From assembly GCA_934667475.1 (NCBI GenBank), contig CAKUMB010000007.1, positions 41,620 through 105,619 of the forward strand: a stretch of 64,000 nucleotides of DNA, read 5' to 3'. Each line of letters begins with the position of its first letter. The stretch's first letter is position 1. Under the pieces are notes generated by a model that saw only the letters and a program-made list of their open reading frames with translations, did not search any database and was not told the origin of the DNA. This document shows positions 9,338 to 17,074 of this stretch, in pieces. Both the position numbers and the translations under genes were made by a program. The DNA is from an uncultured Muribaculaceae bacterium (GTDB taxonomy: Bacteria > Bacteroidota > Bacteroidia > Bacteroidales > Muribaculaceae).

Positions 9338-10038
9338 AAATGAGATTTAGAATAATCAATGATGCCATATTTTTGTCTTGCTCGTTCGAGTTTAATCATA
9401 TCGTTTTCAGATATTTCAGATGTTCCAATTGTTTTCAATCCATCAAAGTGCTTGGCAAACAAGTCAAGCAAAAAATCTTTACTGAGCCTTTCTTCTGGGG
9501 GGTATAGTATCTCTTCATGCCTTAAAATTTGGTCTATTGAAAATCGAACAGCCACAATTTTGGCTGGAGAACCTAACGCAACGGCATATGGGGGTATTTT
9601 TTTTGTGACAATAGAGCCGGATCCAATAATGGCACCTCTTCCAATTTCGCACTTGGACATTAAAATACAGCCAGCACCTACCCATGCATCCTCATTAACA
9701 ACAATGTCCCTAATCTTATCATTGATGTGTGTGATGGATAAAAATTGTGGCAATCCAACAGTTGGAGTGTGTGCTTCAGGTATGATTATACATTGAGAAC
9801 TGACAGCGGCAAATTTTTTTATTAAAAGATGGCCGGAAAGGGCTATCACATTGTTGTTGTTCTGTAACCGAGACCAGTTGTCTAGTGATATTAATTCTGG
9901 ATGTAATGTTTGATTCTCACCAATTTGGCATTCTTTCCCTGCTTTTTTGAAGTTGTCGGGACAACTATTGCCAACAGCTAAAGTGTACAAAAAATCGTAC
10001 ATTAGTCTCCATTTTTTTAGGCGCTTCCGAATATTCAT
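9334..10038 (-). CDS. Hexapeptide-repeat O-acyltransferase (left-handed beta helix)
   Basis: 234 residues. The C-terminal half holds imperfect hexapeptides ('VVNEDAWVGAGCILMSK', 'CEIGRGAIIGSGSIVTK') followed by 'IPPYAVALGSPAKIVAVRF', the usual end of CatB/WbbJ-type acetyltransferases. A His in 'IIPEAHTPT' may be the catalytic residue. It probably acetylates a sugar of the repeat unit using acetyl-CoA in the cytoplasm. It overlaps both neighbours by 4 nt. AT-rich composition. Confidence 0.88.
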   Translation of the reverse strand: MNIRKRLKKWRLMYDFLYTLAVGNSCPDNFKKAGKECQIGENQTLHPELISLDNWSRLQNNNNVIALSGHLLIKKFAAVSSQCIIIPEAHTPTVGLPQFLSITHINDKIRDIVVNEDAWVGAGCILMSKCEIGRGAIIGSGSIVTKKIPPYAVALGSPAKIVAVRFSIDQILRHEEILYPPEERLSKDFLLDLFAKHFDGLKTIGTSEISENDMIKLERARQKYGIIDYSKSHL

Positions 10039-11573
10039 ATAAGTTTGAATTTTAGATAAATTTGTTTGACTCTACCATTAATTATTTCTCGTTCTTTCTT
10101 CTGACATCCCCAAAAATATATCAGGAGGCAAGAAGAAAGCCAAGAGGCCAAACATATTATGACTAATCTTATAAAAGAACAAGCCATTAGATTATATGCT
10201 ATGAATGGTGCTAAGCAAGATGTGACCGCTACAATTACACATCTTAAATAAACATCCTTTAGATATTCCATTATAGAGAAGCCCGTTGCGTTGTGTATGA
10301 AATATAGCCTAATCATTAGTGTGAATTGAGCAATTATTATGAATACGATAGTTATGATTTCCGGGAAAAATCCTAAACGGAATAATATATAAGCTAGAGG
10401 GAGATTTAATAATTCAACGCATGATGTTGTTATCTCGTAATATTTAATCTTTCCTGTAGCTATTATTCCTGTGGCTATCGGTACAGACAATGTTTCAAAT
10501 AATGTGTAAATGATTATTAATCGTAAAAATAATGCGGAATGTTCTGGTGCGTTGCCCAACCACAGACGCAAGATGTAATCAATGTCAATGATGAATGGTG
10601 TGCTAAGCAGAATCATAATGAAGCATGAGAACTTGGCTCCATATAGCATTAAGTCATTCATGTGTTGTGTCTCGTTGTTGGCAAAACTTTTTATAATCTG
10701 GGGATTTAGTGCAGTCATAAAGTTGGCAACAAAACTATGCAGCATGGAATTAACTTGATTTGATATGCCCTTAGCAGCATTTACTGCCGGTCCAAAAAAA
10801 ATGTTCAATAGAATGTTTCCTCCCTGTACACGAAGAATAACTGTGCTGGTGCCCAAAAAATTCCAACCTGAAAACTTTAGCAGTTCTGATAGTGTATTTC
10901 GTTCAAATATGAAGTGAAATTTACACTCATTGAAATTCCTCTTGCAGTATAATCCATAAATCATTCTTACGGATAATCCAATGATGCAGCTTAGGATAGC
11001 GAACATTACCAGTTTGTCTACGGACGTGAGGCTCAATATAAATACAATGGCTAATTTCATAGAGGCTTCATATAATGAAATAAATGCGAATGCGGACATT
11101 TTTTCATGTGCAACAATAACAGCGTTATAAGGAACGCTGATTAGATTGATGCAGAATGAAACGATTGATAATTGGTATACGGCCATACTCGCATTGACCC
11201 TGTCTGCGGGAATGTTCAATTTGTTGTTAAAGAACCATAGTCCTAGTGTCTCTGCAATGACTATAAATAAAATGATCAGAGCTAATTGTACAATAATTGT
11301 AGAGCAAAATACGGAGTTTCTTTTTATCTCGTCATCTTTACCTATGCTATAAGTCAGAAATCTGCTTATGGCAAGAGAGAGGGAGTCAGAAACCATTAAA
11401 AACATAGACACTAATCCTCCTACAACATTACAAATCCCATAGTCAGTAACTCCCAGTTCAAACAATAATTTGCGGGATGTATAAAGTCCAATAGACATTA
11501 TAAGCAACATCCTAAAGTATAAAATGAGGGTGTTGCGGGCGATGCGGCGGTTGTTTGCTTGGGTGTCGGTCAT
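10035..11573 (-). CDS. wzx: Wzx-like oligosaccharide flippase (MOP superfamily)
   Basis: 512 residues with 12-14 predicted membrane segments. The opening 'NTLILYFRMLLIMSIGLYTS' and 'LGVTDYGICNVVGGLVSM' match Bacteroidales polysaccharide flippases of the MOP exporter superfamily. It should move undecaprenyl-linked repeat units across the inner membrane for the EpsG-like polymerase. The first 15-20 codons are GC-rich like the backbone while the rest is AT-rich, suggesting a recombination junction inside the gene. It overlaps the acetyltransferase gene by 4 nt. A degenerate CACAGAT repeat lies upstream. Confidence 0.92.
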   Translation of the reverse strand: MTDTQANNRRIARNTLILYFRMLLIMSIGLYTSRKLLFELGVTDYGICNVVGGLVSMFLMVSDSLSLAISRFLTYSIGKDDEIKRNSVFCSTIIVQLALIILFIVIAETLGLWFFNNKLNIPADRVNASMAVYQLSIVSFCINLISVPYNAVIVAHEKMSAFAFISLYEASMKLAIVFILSLTSVDKLVMFAILSCIIGLSVRMIYGLYCKRNFNECKFHFIFERNTLSELLKFSGWNFLGTSTVILRVQGGNILLNIFFGPAVNAAKGISNQVNSMLHSFVANFMTALNPQIIKSFANNETQHMNDLMLYGAKFSCFIMILLSTPFIIDIDYILRLWLGNAPEHSALFLRLIIIYTLFETLSVPIATGIIATGKIKYYEITTSCVELLNLPLAYILFRLGFFPEIITIVFIIIAQFTLMIRLYFIHNATGFSIMEYLKDVYLRCVIVAVTSCLAPFIAYNLMACSFIRLVIICLASWLSSCLLIYFWGCQKKEREIINGRVKQIYLKFKLI

Positions 11574-11599
11574 TTCCGTTCTGTTGTTTTATTTATTCT

Positions 11600-11691
11600 T
11601 CTGCAGATTTTCACGGATTGATAGTGGCTATGGGGGAAATCATAATCAGTGGAAATAAAAAATCTGTGTGAATCTGTGCAATCTGTGGGAG
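11600..11691. repeat. CACAGAT palindromic intergenic repeat, copy 3 (left side degenerate)
   Basis: The right side (about 11661-11691) has three ATCTGTG units, the last being ATCTGTGGGAG at 11681-11691, nearly identical to copies 1 and 2. The left side keeps only weak matches (GCAGATTTTCACGGATT near 11601). It sits between the flippase and acyltransferase genes. No ORF is seen. Confidence 0.7.
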
Positions 11692-11733
11692 TTTGAAAAG
11701 GAGCAGAGGCTGTGGAGGCTGTTGGGGTGGGGG

Positions 11734-12933
11734 TCAGCGGCCGCCGGTGAGCAGGCGCGGCAGCAGGGGCACGCGGGCCACCAGGGCCGAGGCGGCGGTG
11801 CACAGCAGCACGGCCAGCAGCACCATGGTGGCGTTCATGGCCAGCAGCATGGGGGGCGAGTAGGGGGCCACAAGGCCGGCCAGGCGGCCCACCGCCTTCA
11901 TCAGGTGGGGCAGCAGCACTATGTGCAGCGCAAACACCATGAAGCTGTGCCGGGCCAGCGGCGAGGTGAGCGTGCGGCGGCTGCCACGGGCGGCGCGGCT
12001 GGCCAGCCCCAGTGCCAGCGCCACGCCGGCCAAAATGGCGGTGTGGTGCAGCCAGTCGATGTTGAGCTTGCCGAAGCCCACGGCCCGCTCCACGTAGTGG
12101 AACGTGGCCAGGTCGGCCACGCTGGCCACCACCCACACGGCGGCGGCAGCTGCGAGCACCTGCGGCCGGGCGGTCCAACTGGTGACGCTGTGGCGGCCTA
12201 TGGCTGCCCATGCCCCAATGGCGTAGAAGCACACGGCCACACTGCTGAATCCTATCACCCATATCGGGCCGCGCCCCACCCACCAGAAGGCCAGCGCGGC
12301 CAGCGGCAGCGCGCAGCCCCAGCGCTTCACGGCCGCCCACACCAGCGGTGAGGCGAGGCTGAGGGCCATCAGGTCGCGCACAAACCACAGCGGCAGGTCG
12401 GCGGGGTGGTTGAGCCCGTAGACTCCGTGTGGAAAGAAGCTGAACGACAGCAGCAGCGACTTCAGGCTGTAGCTGCTGTGCAGCGCAAAGTAGGCAATCA
12501 GGTTCCACACCAGGTAGGGTACCAGCAGCGACTGCGCACGGCGGCGCAGCTTGGCGGTGTAGGTGGCGCGGTCGAAGCGCTCCACGCGGTAAAACATCAG
12601 GTAGCCCGATATGAGGAAAAACGTGGGCACGGCCACATCGGCCGCTATGCACGCCACATACGACAGCGCCATCTGCGCCCACGTGGCGCAGTGCCTTATG
12701 CTCAGCTCCACTTGGCCGTAGGGGATGTGCTTGAAAATGAGCAGGTTGTAGTGGATGATCACCACCAGCACTGCCATGGGGTAGCGCAGCGAGTCGAAGG
12801 CCAGCCAGGGGCCGGCGTCGTGCTTGGGTTCGGACAAAATCTTGGGGTCACCGGCGCTTGTTGCGGCTCCGGCGTCAGTGCTGTGGCGGGCTGTGCTCCT
12901 GTCGATACTCTCGCAGTAATCGCTGTGGTGCAT
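11734..12933 (-). CDS. Acyltransferase family 3 membrane protein
   Basis: About 399 residues from the ATG at 12933. The longer frame to 13014 adds an alanine-rich stretch without family character, and the promoter-like site at 13092-13122 fits either start. 'WLAFDSLRYPMAVLVVIIHY' is the N-terminal signature of the acyltransferase-3 (OafA/NodX-type) family, with the expected His in the first membrane span. 'FFLISGYLMFYRVERFDR' follows, then about nine more membrane segments. It probably adds an acyl group to the surface polysaccharide or a lipid-linked intermediate. Composition is GC-rich, unlike the cassette downstream, and the 160-nt gap with a repeat suggests it is a separate unit. Confidence 0.85.
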   Translation of the reverse strand: MHHSDYCESIDRSTARHSTDAGAATSAGDPKILSEPKHDAGPWLAFDSLRYPMAVLVVIIHYNLLIFKHIPYGQVELSIRHCATWAQMALSYVACIAADVAVPTFFLISGYLMFYRVERFDRATYTAKLRRRAQSLLVPYLVWNLIAYFALHSSYSLKSLLLSFSFFPHGVYGLNHPADLPLWFVRDLMALSLASPLVWAAVKRWGCALPLAALAFWWVGRGPIWVIGFSSVAVCFYAIGAWAAIGRHSVTSWTARPQVLAAAAAVWVVASVADLATFHYVERAVGFGKLNIDWLHHTAILAGVALALGLASRAARGSRRTLTSPLARHSFMVFALHIVLLPHLMKAVGRLAGLVAPYSPPMLLAMNATMVLLAVLLCTAASALVARVPLLPRLLTGGR

Positions 12934-13091
12934 AGTGCTGATTTGTTTTGCGGGCGCACGCGCCTGGAGGCCATGAAGTGCGGTCGCGGTGCATGTCACC
13001 GCGGCAGCGCTCAAAGTCTCACAGTGTGTTGCTTAGTCTTTCCTTTGCCCGAATGGAATCATACTATTTCGAGAAGTAGAATTTCCACGTG

Positions 13092-13122
13092 CAAAGATAC
13101 AACATTTGCCCCAAAGCGCCAA
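13092..13122 (-). promoter_or_regulatory. Bacteroides-type promoter for the acyltransferase-3 gene
   Basis: On the minus strand TTGG (13119-13122) is followed after 19 bases by TATCTTTG (13092-13099), a full match to the TAnnTTTG -7 box. It lies about 160 nt before the chosen start at 12933. Confidence 0.6.
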
Positions 13123-13123
13123 C

Positions 13124-13427
13124 GCCCCCTGCCGACAATCATTCAACATCCGCGCCCCTCCTGCGGACCGCCAAGTTTTAACTTCGACATAATGATGATT
13201 TTCGACAATAAGCCAGATTCTCAACGGAAAGCCATAAGGGCAAATAATCGGCAGAAAGACAAAAAGACAAATTTTCGACGGAAAGCCATAAGGGCATTTT
13301 TTTGTGGGGCACACAATCTTTACGCTTTTGTCGTCTAAAGACAGAGCCACTTTATGTCTTTATGTCTTTATCGTCGAAAAAACGGAATCGGCTACTATTA
13401 TGTTTTATTGTCGAAAGTTTGCGGAGC
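13124..13427. repeat. Intergenic stretch with short direct and inverted repeats
   Basis: This 300-base stretch between the acyltransferase-3 promoter and the inositol synthase terminator has no gene I believe. It contains an 18-bp direct repeat, CGGAAAGCCATAAGGGCA, at 13225-13242 and 13279-13296. TTTTCGAC and GTCGAAA motifs occur in both orientations (about 13200, 13274, 13373 and 13410), and AAAGACAAAAAGAC (about 13255) faces TCTTTATGTCTTTA (about 13355). This gives the stretch an overall inverted-repeat character. Confidence 0.55.
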
Positions 13428-13470
13428 AAAAAAATCCCTGCCGACGGGGCTTTTGGCCTGTCGGCAGGGA
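13428..13470 (-). terminator. Intrinsic terminator of the inositol phosphate synthase gene
   Basis: TCCCTGCCGAC (13435-13445) and GTCGGCAGGGA (13460-13470) form a perfect 11-bp stem with a 14-nt loop. On the minus strand the stem is followed by seven T residues. It lies about 50 nt after the stop of the gene at 13523. Confidence 0.88.
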
Positions 13471-13522
13471 CTGATGTTCAAAGATTTATGTGAAAAGATG
13501 AATTTTTCTTTTCGGTTGTCGC

Positions 13523-14824
13523 TTAGTCGATGAGCTGGTCGGCCTCGTAGCCGCCCATCTCGCGGATGGCGTTCTTCAGCATCACATACTGGTCAAAGAG
13601 GTTGTTGACGGCCTCTTCGCCCTTAGTGTAGTCGTGCATCGGGCACTTGAGGAAGAAGCTGAGGAAGCGCTGAATGCCATAGCGGCCGGCGCGGGCTGCG
13701 AGGTCGCTCAGCAGAGTGAGGTCGAGCAGCAGCGGAGCGGCGAGAATTGAGTCGCGGCACAGGAAGTTAATCTTAATCTGCATGGGGTAGCCCATCCAGC
13801 CGAAGATGTCGATGTTGTCCCAGCCCTCCTTGTTGTCGTTGCGCGGCGGGTAGTAGTTGATGCGCACCTTGTGGTAGTAGTTGCTGTAGAGGTCGGGTTG
13901 CTTCTCGGCCTCGAGGATGGTTTCAAGCGTAGAGAGCTTGCTCACCTCCTTGGTGCGGAAGTTTGCGGGGTCGTCGAGCACCAGACCGTCGCGGTTGCCC
14001 AGAATGTTGGTCGAGAACCATCCGTTCAGGCCCAGGCAGCGTGTGCCGATGATCGGGGCAAAGCCCGACTTCACCAGAGTTTGGCCAGTCTTGAAGTCCT
14101 TGCCGGCGATAGGCATCTTGGTCTTCTCGGCCATCTCCCACATTGCGGGGATGTCGACGGTAGTGTTGGGGGCACCCATGATGAAGGGAGCGCCCTCGGC
14201 CAGTGCTGCGTAGGCGTAGCACATCGACGGTGCCACGTGCTCGCGGTCGTCGTCCTTCATTGCCTTCTCAAGGGCGGCCAGAGTGCCGTGCACCGGCTCG
14301 TAGACGGGCACGTAGATTTCGGTCGAAGCGGCCCAAATCACCACGATGCGCTCGCAGTTGTGCTCCTTCTTGAAGTTGCGGATGTCTTCGCGCAGAGCCT
14401 CCACCATGTCCCAGCGGGTCTTGCAGTCCTTCACGTTGTCGCCGTCGAGGCGCTTAGCATAGTTGTGGTCGAAGGCGGCCTTCATGGGCACAATCTTCTC
14501 CAACTCGTCGCGCACGGGGTTGATGTCTTTCTCCTTCAGCACCTCGCAGTACATTGCGCTCTGGTAAGCGTTCTGCGGATACACGTCCCAGCAGCCAAAC
14601 TCAATGTCGTCGAGCTTAGCCAGCGGAGCTATTTCGCCATAGTGCAGATATTTCTTGTCCTTGCCCTGGCCCACGCGGATTTTGTCGTATTGGGTCATTG
14701 AGCCCACAGGCTTTGCCAGACCTTTGCGTGCCATAAGAACGCCTGTCATGAAAGTGGTTGCCACTGCGCCGCAGCCCACAACCATAATGCCTAATTTACC
14801 GGTAGCCGGTGTTGCTTTTGCCAT
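13523..14824 (-). CDS. ino1: myo-Inositol-1(3)-phosphate synthase
   Basis: 433 residues. The enzyme converts glucose-6-phosphate to inositol phosphate with NAD as internal redox cofactor. The N-terminal Rossmann motif 'GIMVVGCGAVATTFMTGV', the central 'IAGKDFKTGQTLVKSGFAP' with its catalytic lysines, and 'NILGNRDGLVLDDPANFRTK' are hallmarks of the prokaryotic MIPS family. It has its own promoter (14881-14910) and terminator (13435-13470), so it is transcribed alone. The operon just upstream encodes a nucleotidyltransferase, an ATP-grasp protein, a CDP-alcohol phosphatidyltransferase and a phosphatase, a plausible route onward from inositol phosphate. Bacteroides thetaiotaomicron uses a MIPS to make inositol lipids. 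Confidence 0.95.
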   Translation of the reverse strand: MAKATPATGKLGIMVVGCGAVATTFMTGVLMARKGLAKPVGSMTQYDKIRVGQGKDKKYLHYGEIAPLAKLDDIEFGCWDVYPQNAYQSAMYCEVLKEKDINPVRDELEKIVPMKAAFDHNYAKRLDGDNVKDCKTRWDMVEALREDIRNFKKEHNCERIVVIWAASTEIYVPVYEPVHGTLAALEKAMKDDDREHVAPSMCYAYAALAEGAPFIMGAPNTTVDIPAMWEMAEKTKMPIAGKDFKTGQTLVKSGFAPIIGTRCLGLNGWFSTNILGNRDGLVLDDPANFRTKEVSKLSTLETILEAEKQPDLYSNYYHKVRINYYPPRNDNKEGWDNIDIFGWMGYPMQIKINFLCRDSILAAPLLLDLTLLSDLAARAGRYGIQRFLSFFLKCPMHDYTKGEEAVNNLFDQYVMLKNAIREMGGYEADQLID

Positions 14825-14880
14825 AATAATAAGTTTTATGCGTTAAATGTTTTTTGTTTCCGTTTTTGTAAAATTGTCCC

Positions 14881-14910
14881 CAAAAGTACAACCTTTTATC
14901 GAACCGCAAA
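14881..14910 (-). promoter_or_regulatory. Promoter of the inositol phosphate synthase gene
   Basis: On the minus strand TTTG (14907-14910) is followed after 18 bases by TACTTTTG (14881-14888), which fits TTTG/TAnnTTTG. The implied leader is about 50 nt before the ATG at 14824. Confidence 0.7.
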
Positions 14911-15012
14911 ACAAAAAGAAGTCTATTTTTAGTTAAAATACGCTGAATTTTCCTTGATATAGTGAACCTATGTGAAATATAGGCTGAATTTGATAATATA
15001 AAGTTAACGAAT

Positions 15013-15126
15013 ATGAAGCGGGCTTTTGCCGATTGGGCCCGATTTTGGCCGCATTTGGCGGCTTATGTGCCGCCGTGGCCACTCGCGCTGGCCCTGATAA
15101 AACTTTTTAAAAATCGGCACTATTAA
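15013..15126 (+). CDS. Possible 37-residue hydrophobic small protein
   Basis: An ATG-started frame encodes a short Trp- and Pro-rich peptide beginning MKRAFADWARFWPHLAAYVP and ending in a basic tail, GC-rich against AT-rich flanks. It runs opposite to the neighbouring genes. No family is recognised, no clear -7 box is seen in front, and a chance frame in GC-rich sequence is just as likely. Confidence 0.2.
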   Translation: MKRAFADWARFWPHLAAYVPPWPLALALIKLFKNRHY

Positions 15127-15154
15127 CACTTGTTAAGCCACGTCCCGACAAGGG

Positions 15155-15198
15155 TGAAAAAGTATGGGCGCGCTCCACAAAAGGAGCGCACCCATACT
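15155..15198 (-). terminator. Terminator of the pdxA-to-HAD operon
   Basis: AGTATGGGCGCGCTCC (15161-15176) and GGAGCGCACCCATACT (15183-15198) pair over 16 bp with one mismatch and a 6-nt loop. On the minus strand a T5 run follows. It lies about 50 nt after the HAD gene's stop. Confidence 0.88.
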
Positions 15199-15246
15199 CT
15201 AAACCGTAAAAAGAAGCGCAGAGCTATAAACCTTGAACTACAAACT

Positions 15247-15951
15247 TCACAGGCCAAGCGCTGCCGGCACATCGGCAAGGCTCTTGATGGTGCCGGGGTG
15301 GGTCTGGGCGTCTTCATCGGCAGTCCAGCCCTTGCCCTTGAGCCACAGTGTGCTGCATCCCAGCGACTCGGCCGGCAAGATGTCTTTGCGCAGGCTGTCG
15401 CCCACCACCATCACCTGTTGCGGCTCGAGCTCGAGTGCGTCAACGCCCAGGCGGAACAGCGTGGGGTTGGGCTTGCGCACACCCACCACAGCGCTTTCAA
15501 TCACGCCCTTGAAGTAGCGGCGCAGGTCGTAGGCGCGCAGCACCGAATCCACATTGCCATAGAAGTTGCTCACCAGCATCATGGGGTAGTGCCGGCTCAG
15601 CAGCTCAAGCACGGGGCGGGCCTCCTCTACCGCGCTGCGTGCGGCGCGGTCGCAAAATCCGGCCACCTCGGCCGCCAGCGGCTCCACCTTGTCGGCGGCC
15701 ACCAGTCCGCGCCCGGCCAGATCGGCCAGCTCGATGCGCATTTTCTTCAACAGCAGTGTGTGGAAGTCGTCGCCTGGCAATATGTGGCGCACGCGCGCCA
15801 GCTCGCGCTCGGCCACCACATAGCTTTGGCGGAAGTCGTCCTTGCCCACTTCCACACCGGCGGCCTCATAGCCTTGCCAAATCACTTCGCTCCAGTGCAC
15901 TCCGCGGCTGTCGATGGTGCCGCCGTAGTCAAAAATAATTCCTTCTATCAT
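15247..15951 (-). CDS. HAD-superfamily hydrolase (probable phosphatase)
   Basis: 234 residues. 'IIFDYGGTIDSRG' at the N-terminus is HAD motif I, with the nucleophile Asp and a second Asp four residues on. 'LVSNFYGNVD' matches motif II, and 'MVVGDSLRKDILPAESLGC' is motif IV. A helical cap between motifs I and II fits phosphatases acting on small phosphorylated molecules. It is the last gene of the operon, 19 nt after the CDP-alcohol phosphatidyltransferase. By analogy with phosphatidylinositol-phosphate pathways it could remove the phosphate left after headgroup transfer; that is inference from position. Confidence 0.88.
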   Translation of the reverse strand: MIEGIIFDYGGTIDSRGVHWSEVIWQGYEAAGVEVGKDDFRQSYVVAERELARVRHILPGDDFHTLLLKKMRIELADLAGRGLVAADKVEPLAAEVAGFCDRAARSAVEEARPVLELLSRHYPMMLVSNFYGNVDSVLRAYDLRRYFKGVIESAVVGVRKPNPTLFRLGVDALELEPQQVMVVGDSLRKDILPAESLGCSTLWLKGKGWTADEDAQTHPGTIKSLADVPAALGL

Positions 15952-15970
15952 CCGCTTTAAACTTTAATCC

Positions 15971-16936
15971 TTAAACTTTATCGGTCTCCTCAAGGTCGGC
16001 GGCAAACTTGCGGCAGAATCGCTCGTGGCTCATAATCATGTACACCATCATCAGGTTGAGCACCACCAGCTCGAAGGCAAAGTAGAGCCACGGCATCTTT
16101 ATGATTACCGAGATGAACATGGCAATGATGCGCGTGTTGAACGACAGCATGTTGGTGTACTTCATCATGGGCAGACTCTTGCTGCGGAACGCGTCGCGGA
16201 AGCTTTGCGGCACATCGTCGCCATATCGGCTGCGCAAAGCCCGGCGCAGGCGCTGCATGTTGGGGGTCATCACCTCCTGGTTGGCCGTGTAGTTGCGATA
16301 CACGCTCAGTGTGAGCCGCTTCATCAGGTTGCCTTTCCACGGCATTTGGCGCAGCTGCTCGTCGAGCTGCTCGGTGCTGTCGAGCTCGCTGCCGTTCTTG
16401 CCCTTAAGGAAGTATAGGTGGAACTGGCGGTAGTAGTCGGCCATGGCGGCCTGCTTGGCGTGGCAGCCGCCGGCGCACACCGCCAGCAGCCATATCACCC
16501 ACTTGTGGTCGGCAAAGAAGGTGCCCAGCAGGTTGTCGCCAAAGTTGATTTCGCGAAACACCAGGGCAAAGTATATGGCCACAAACCAGAAGTCGCCGCT
16601 CACACCGTCGAGTATGCGCCCCAGACGCGAATACTGCTTGGTGAGCCGCGCCAGCTGGCCGTCGGCGCTGTCAAATGTGTTGGCCCACACAATTAGGAAT
16701 ATGCCCACATAGTTGAGCCACACCAGCGGCTGCGCACCGAAGTAGAGCAGCACGCCGCCAGCCACGCCGAGGAAAATCGAGGCTATGGTGATGGCGTTGG
16801 GCGTGACGCCCAGGCGCGCGCACAGCAGTGCCCACGCGTAGCCCAGAGGGCGGTAGAAAAACAGGTCGATGTGTTCCTCCGTGTCCATCGACTTCAGCGA
16901 CTGCTTGTATTGCCGCTTTATTTCCTGAAAATTCAT
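15971..16936 (-). CDS. CDP-alcohol phosphatidyltransferase-family membrane enzyme
   Basis: 321 residues. The family signature D-x2-D-G-x2-A-R-x8-G-x3-D-x3-D is complete in 'DSADGQLARLTK' and 'RLGRILDGVSGD' (about residues 88-113). Several membrane segments lie before it, around it and at the C-terminus. It is about 100 residues longer than simple phosphatidylinositol-phosphate or phosphatidylglycerol-phosphate synthases; the extra part is a soluble, charged stretch around residues 170-265. Family members transfer a phospho-alcohol from a CDP-activated donor. With a MIPS and a sugar-type nucleotidyltransferase nearby, the product may be an inositol phospholipid or an inositol phosphodiester. 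A small hairpin (16937-16952) lies directly in front of the start codon. Confidence 0.9.
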   Translation of the reverse strand: MNFQEIKRQYKQSLKSMDTEEHIDLFFYRPLGYAWALLCARLGVTPNAITIASIFLGVAGGVLLYFGAQPLVWLNYVGIFLIVWANTFDSADGQLARLTKQYSRLGRILDGVSGDFWFVAIYFALVFREINFGDNLLGTFFADHKWVIWLLAVCAGGCHAKQAAMADYYRQFHLYFLKGKNGSELDSTEQLDEQLRQMPWKGNLMKRLTLSVYRNYTANQEVMTPNMQRLRRALRSRYGDDVPQSFRDAFRSKSLPMMKYTNMLSFNTRIIAMFISVIIKMPWLYFAFELVVLNLMMVYMIMSHERFCRKFAADLEETDKV

Positions 16937-17074
16937 CTAATCACTCGATTAGTTATATGTGTATAAATCTTTGAACAGTTTCTTTTCCCCATACGAGCCG
17001 CGGGCGGTGGGGTCGTGTGTGTCTCACGGCACACACTGCCCATCTCCGGCAAGGTGTAAGGTGGCGGGTGGGGC

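Noticed and set aside
11570..12682. Minus-strand open frame of 370 codons inside the acyltransferase-3 gene
   Set aside because: Out-of-frame reading of GC-rich DNA; the frame at 11734-12933 has a clear family match and membrane pattern.
13523..14824. Assigning the whole 13.5-19.8 kb module to the known Bacteroides inositol-lipid cluster
   Set aside because: The MIPS fits, but gene content and order differ (NTP-transferase, ATP-grasp, long phosphatidyltransferase), so the identity is left open.
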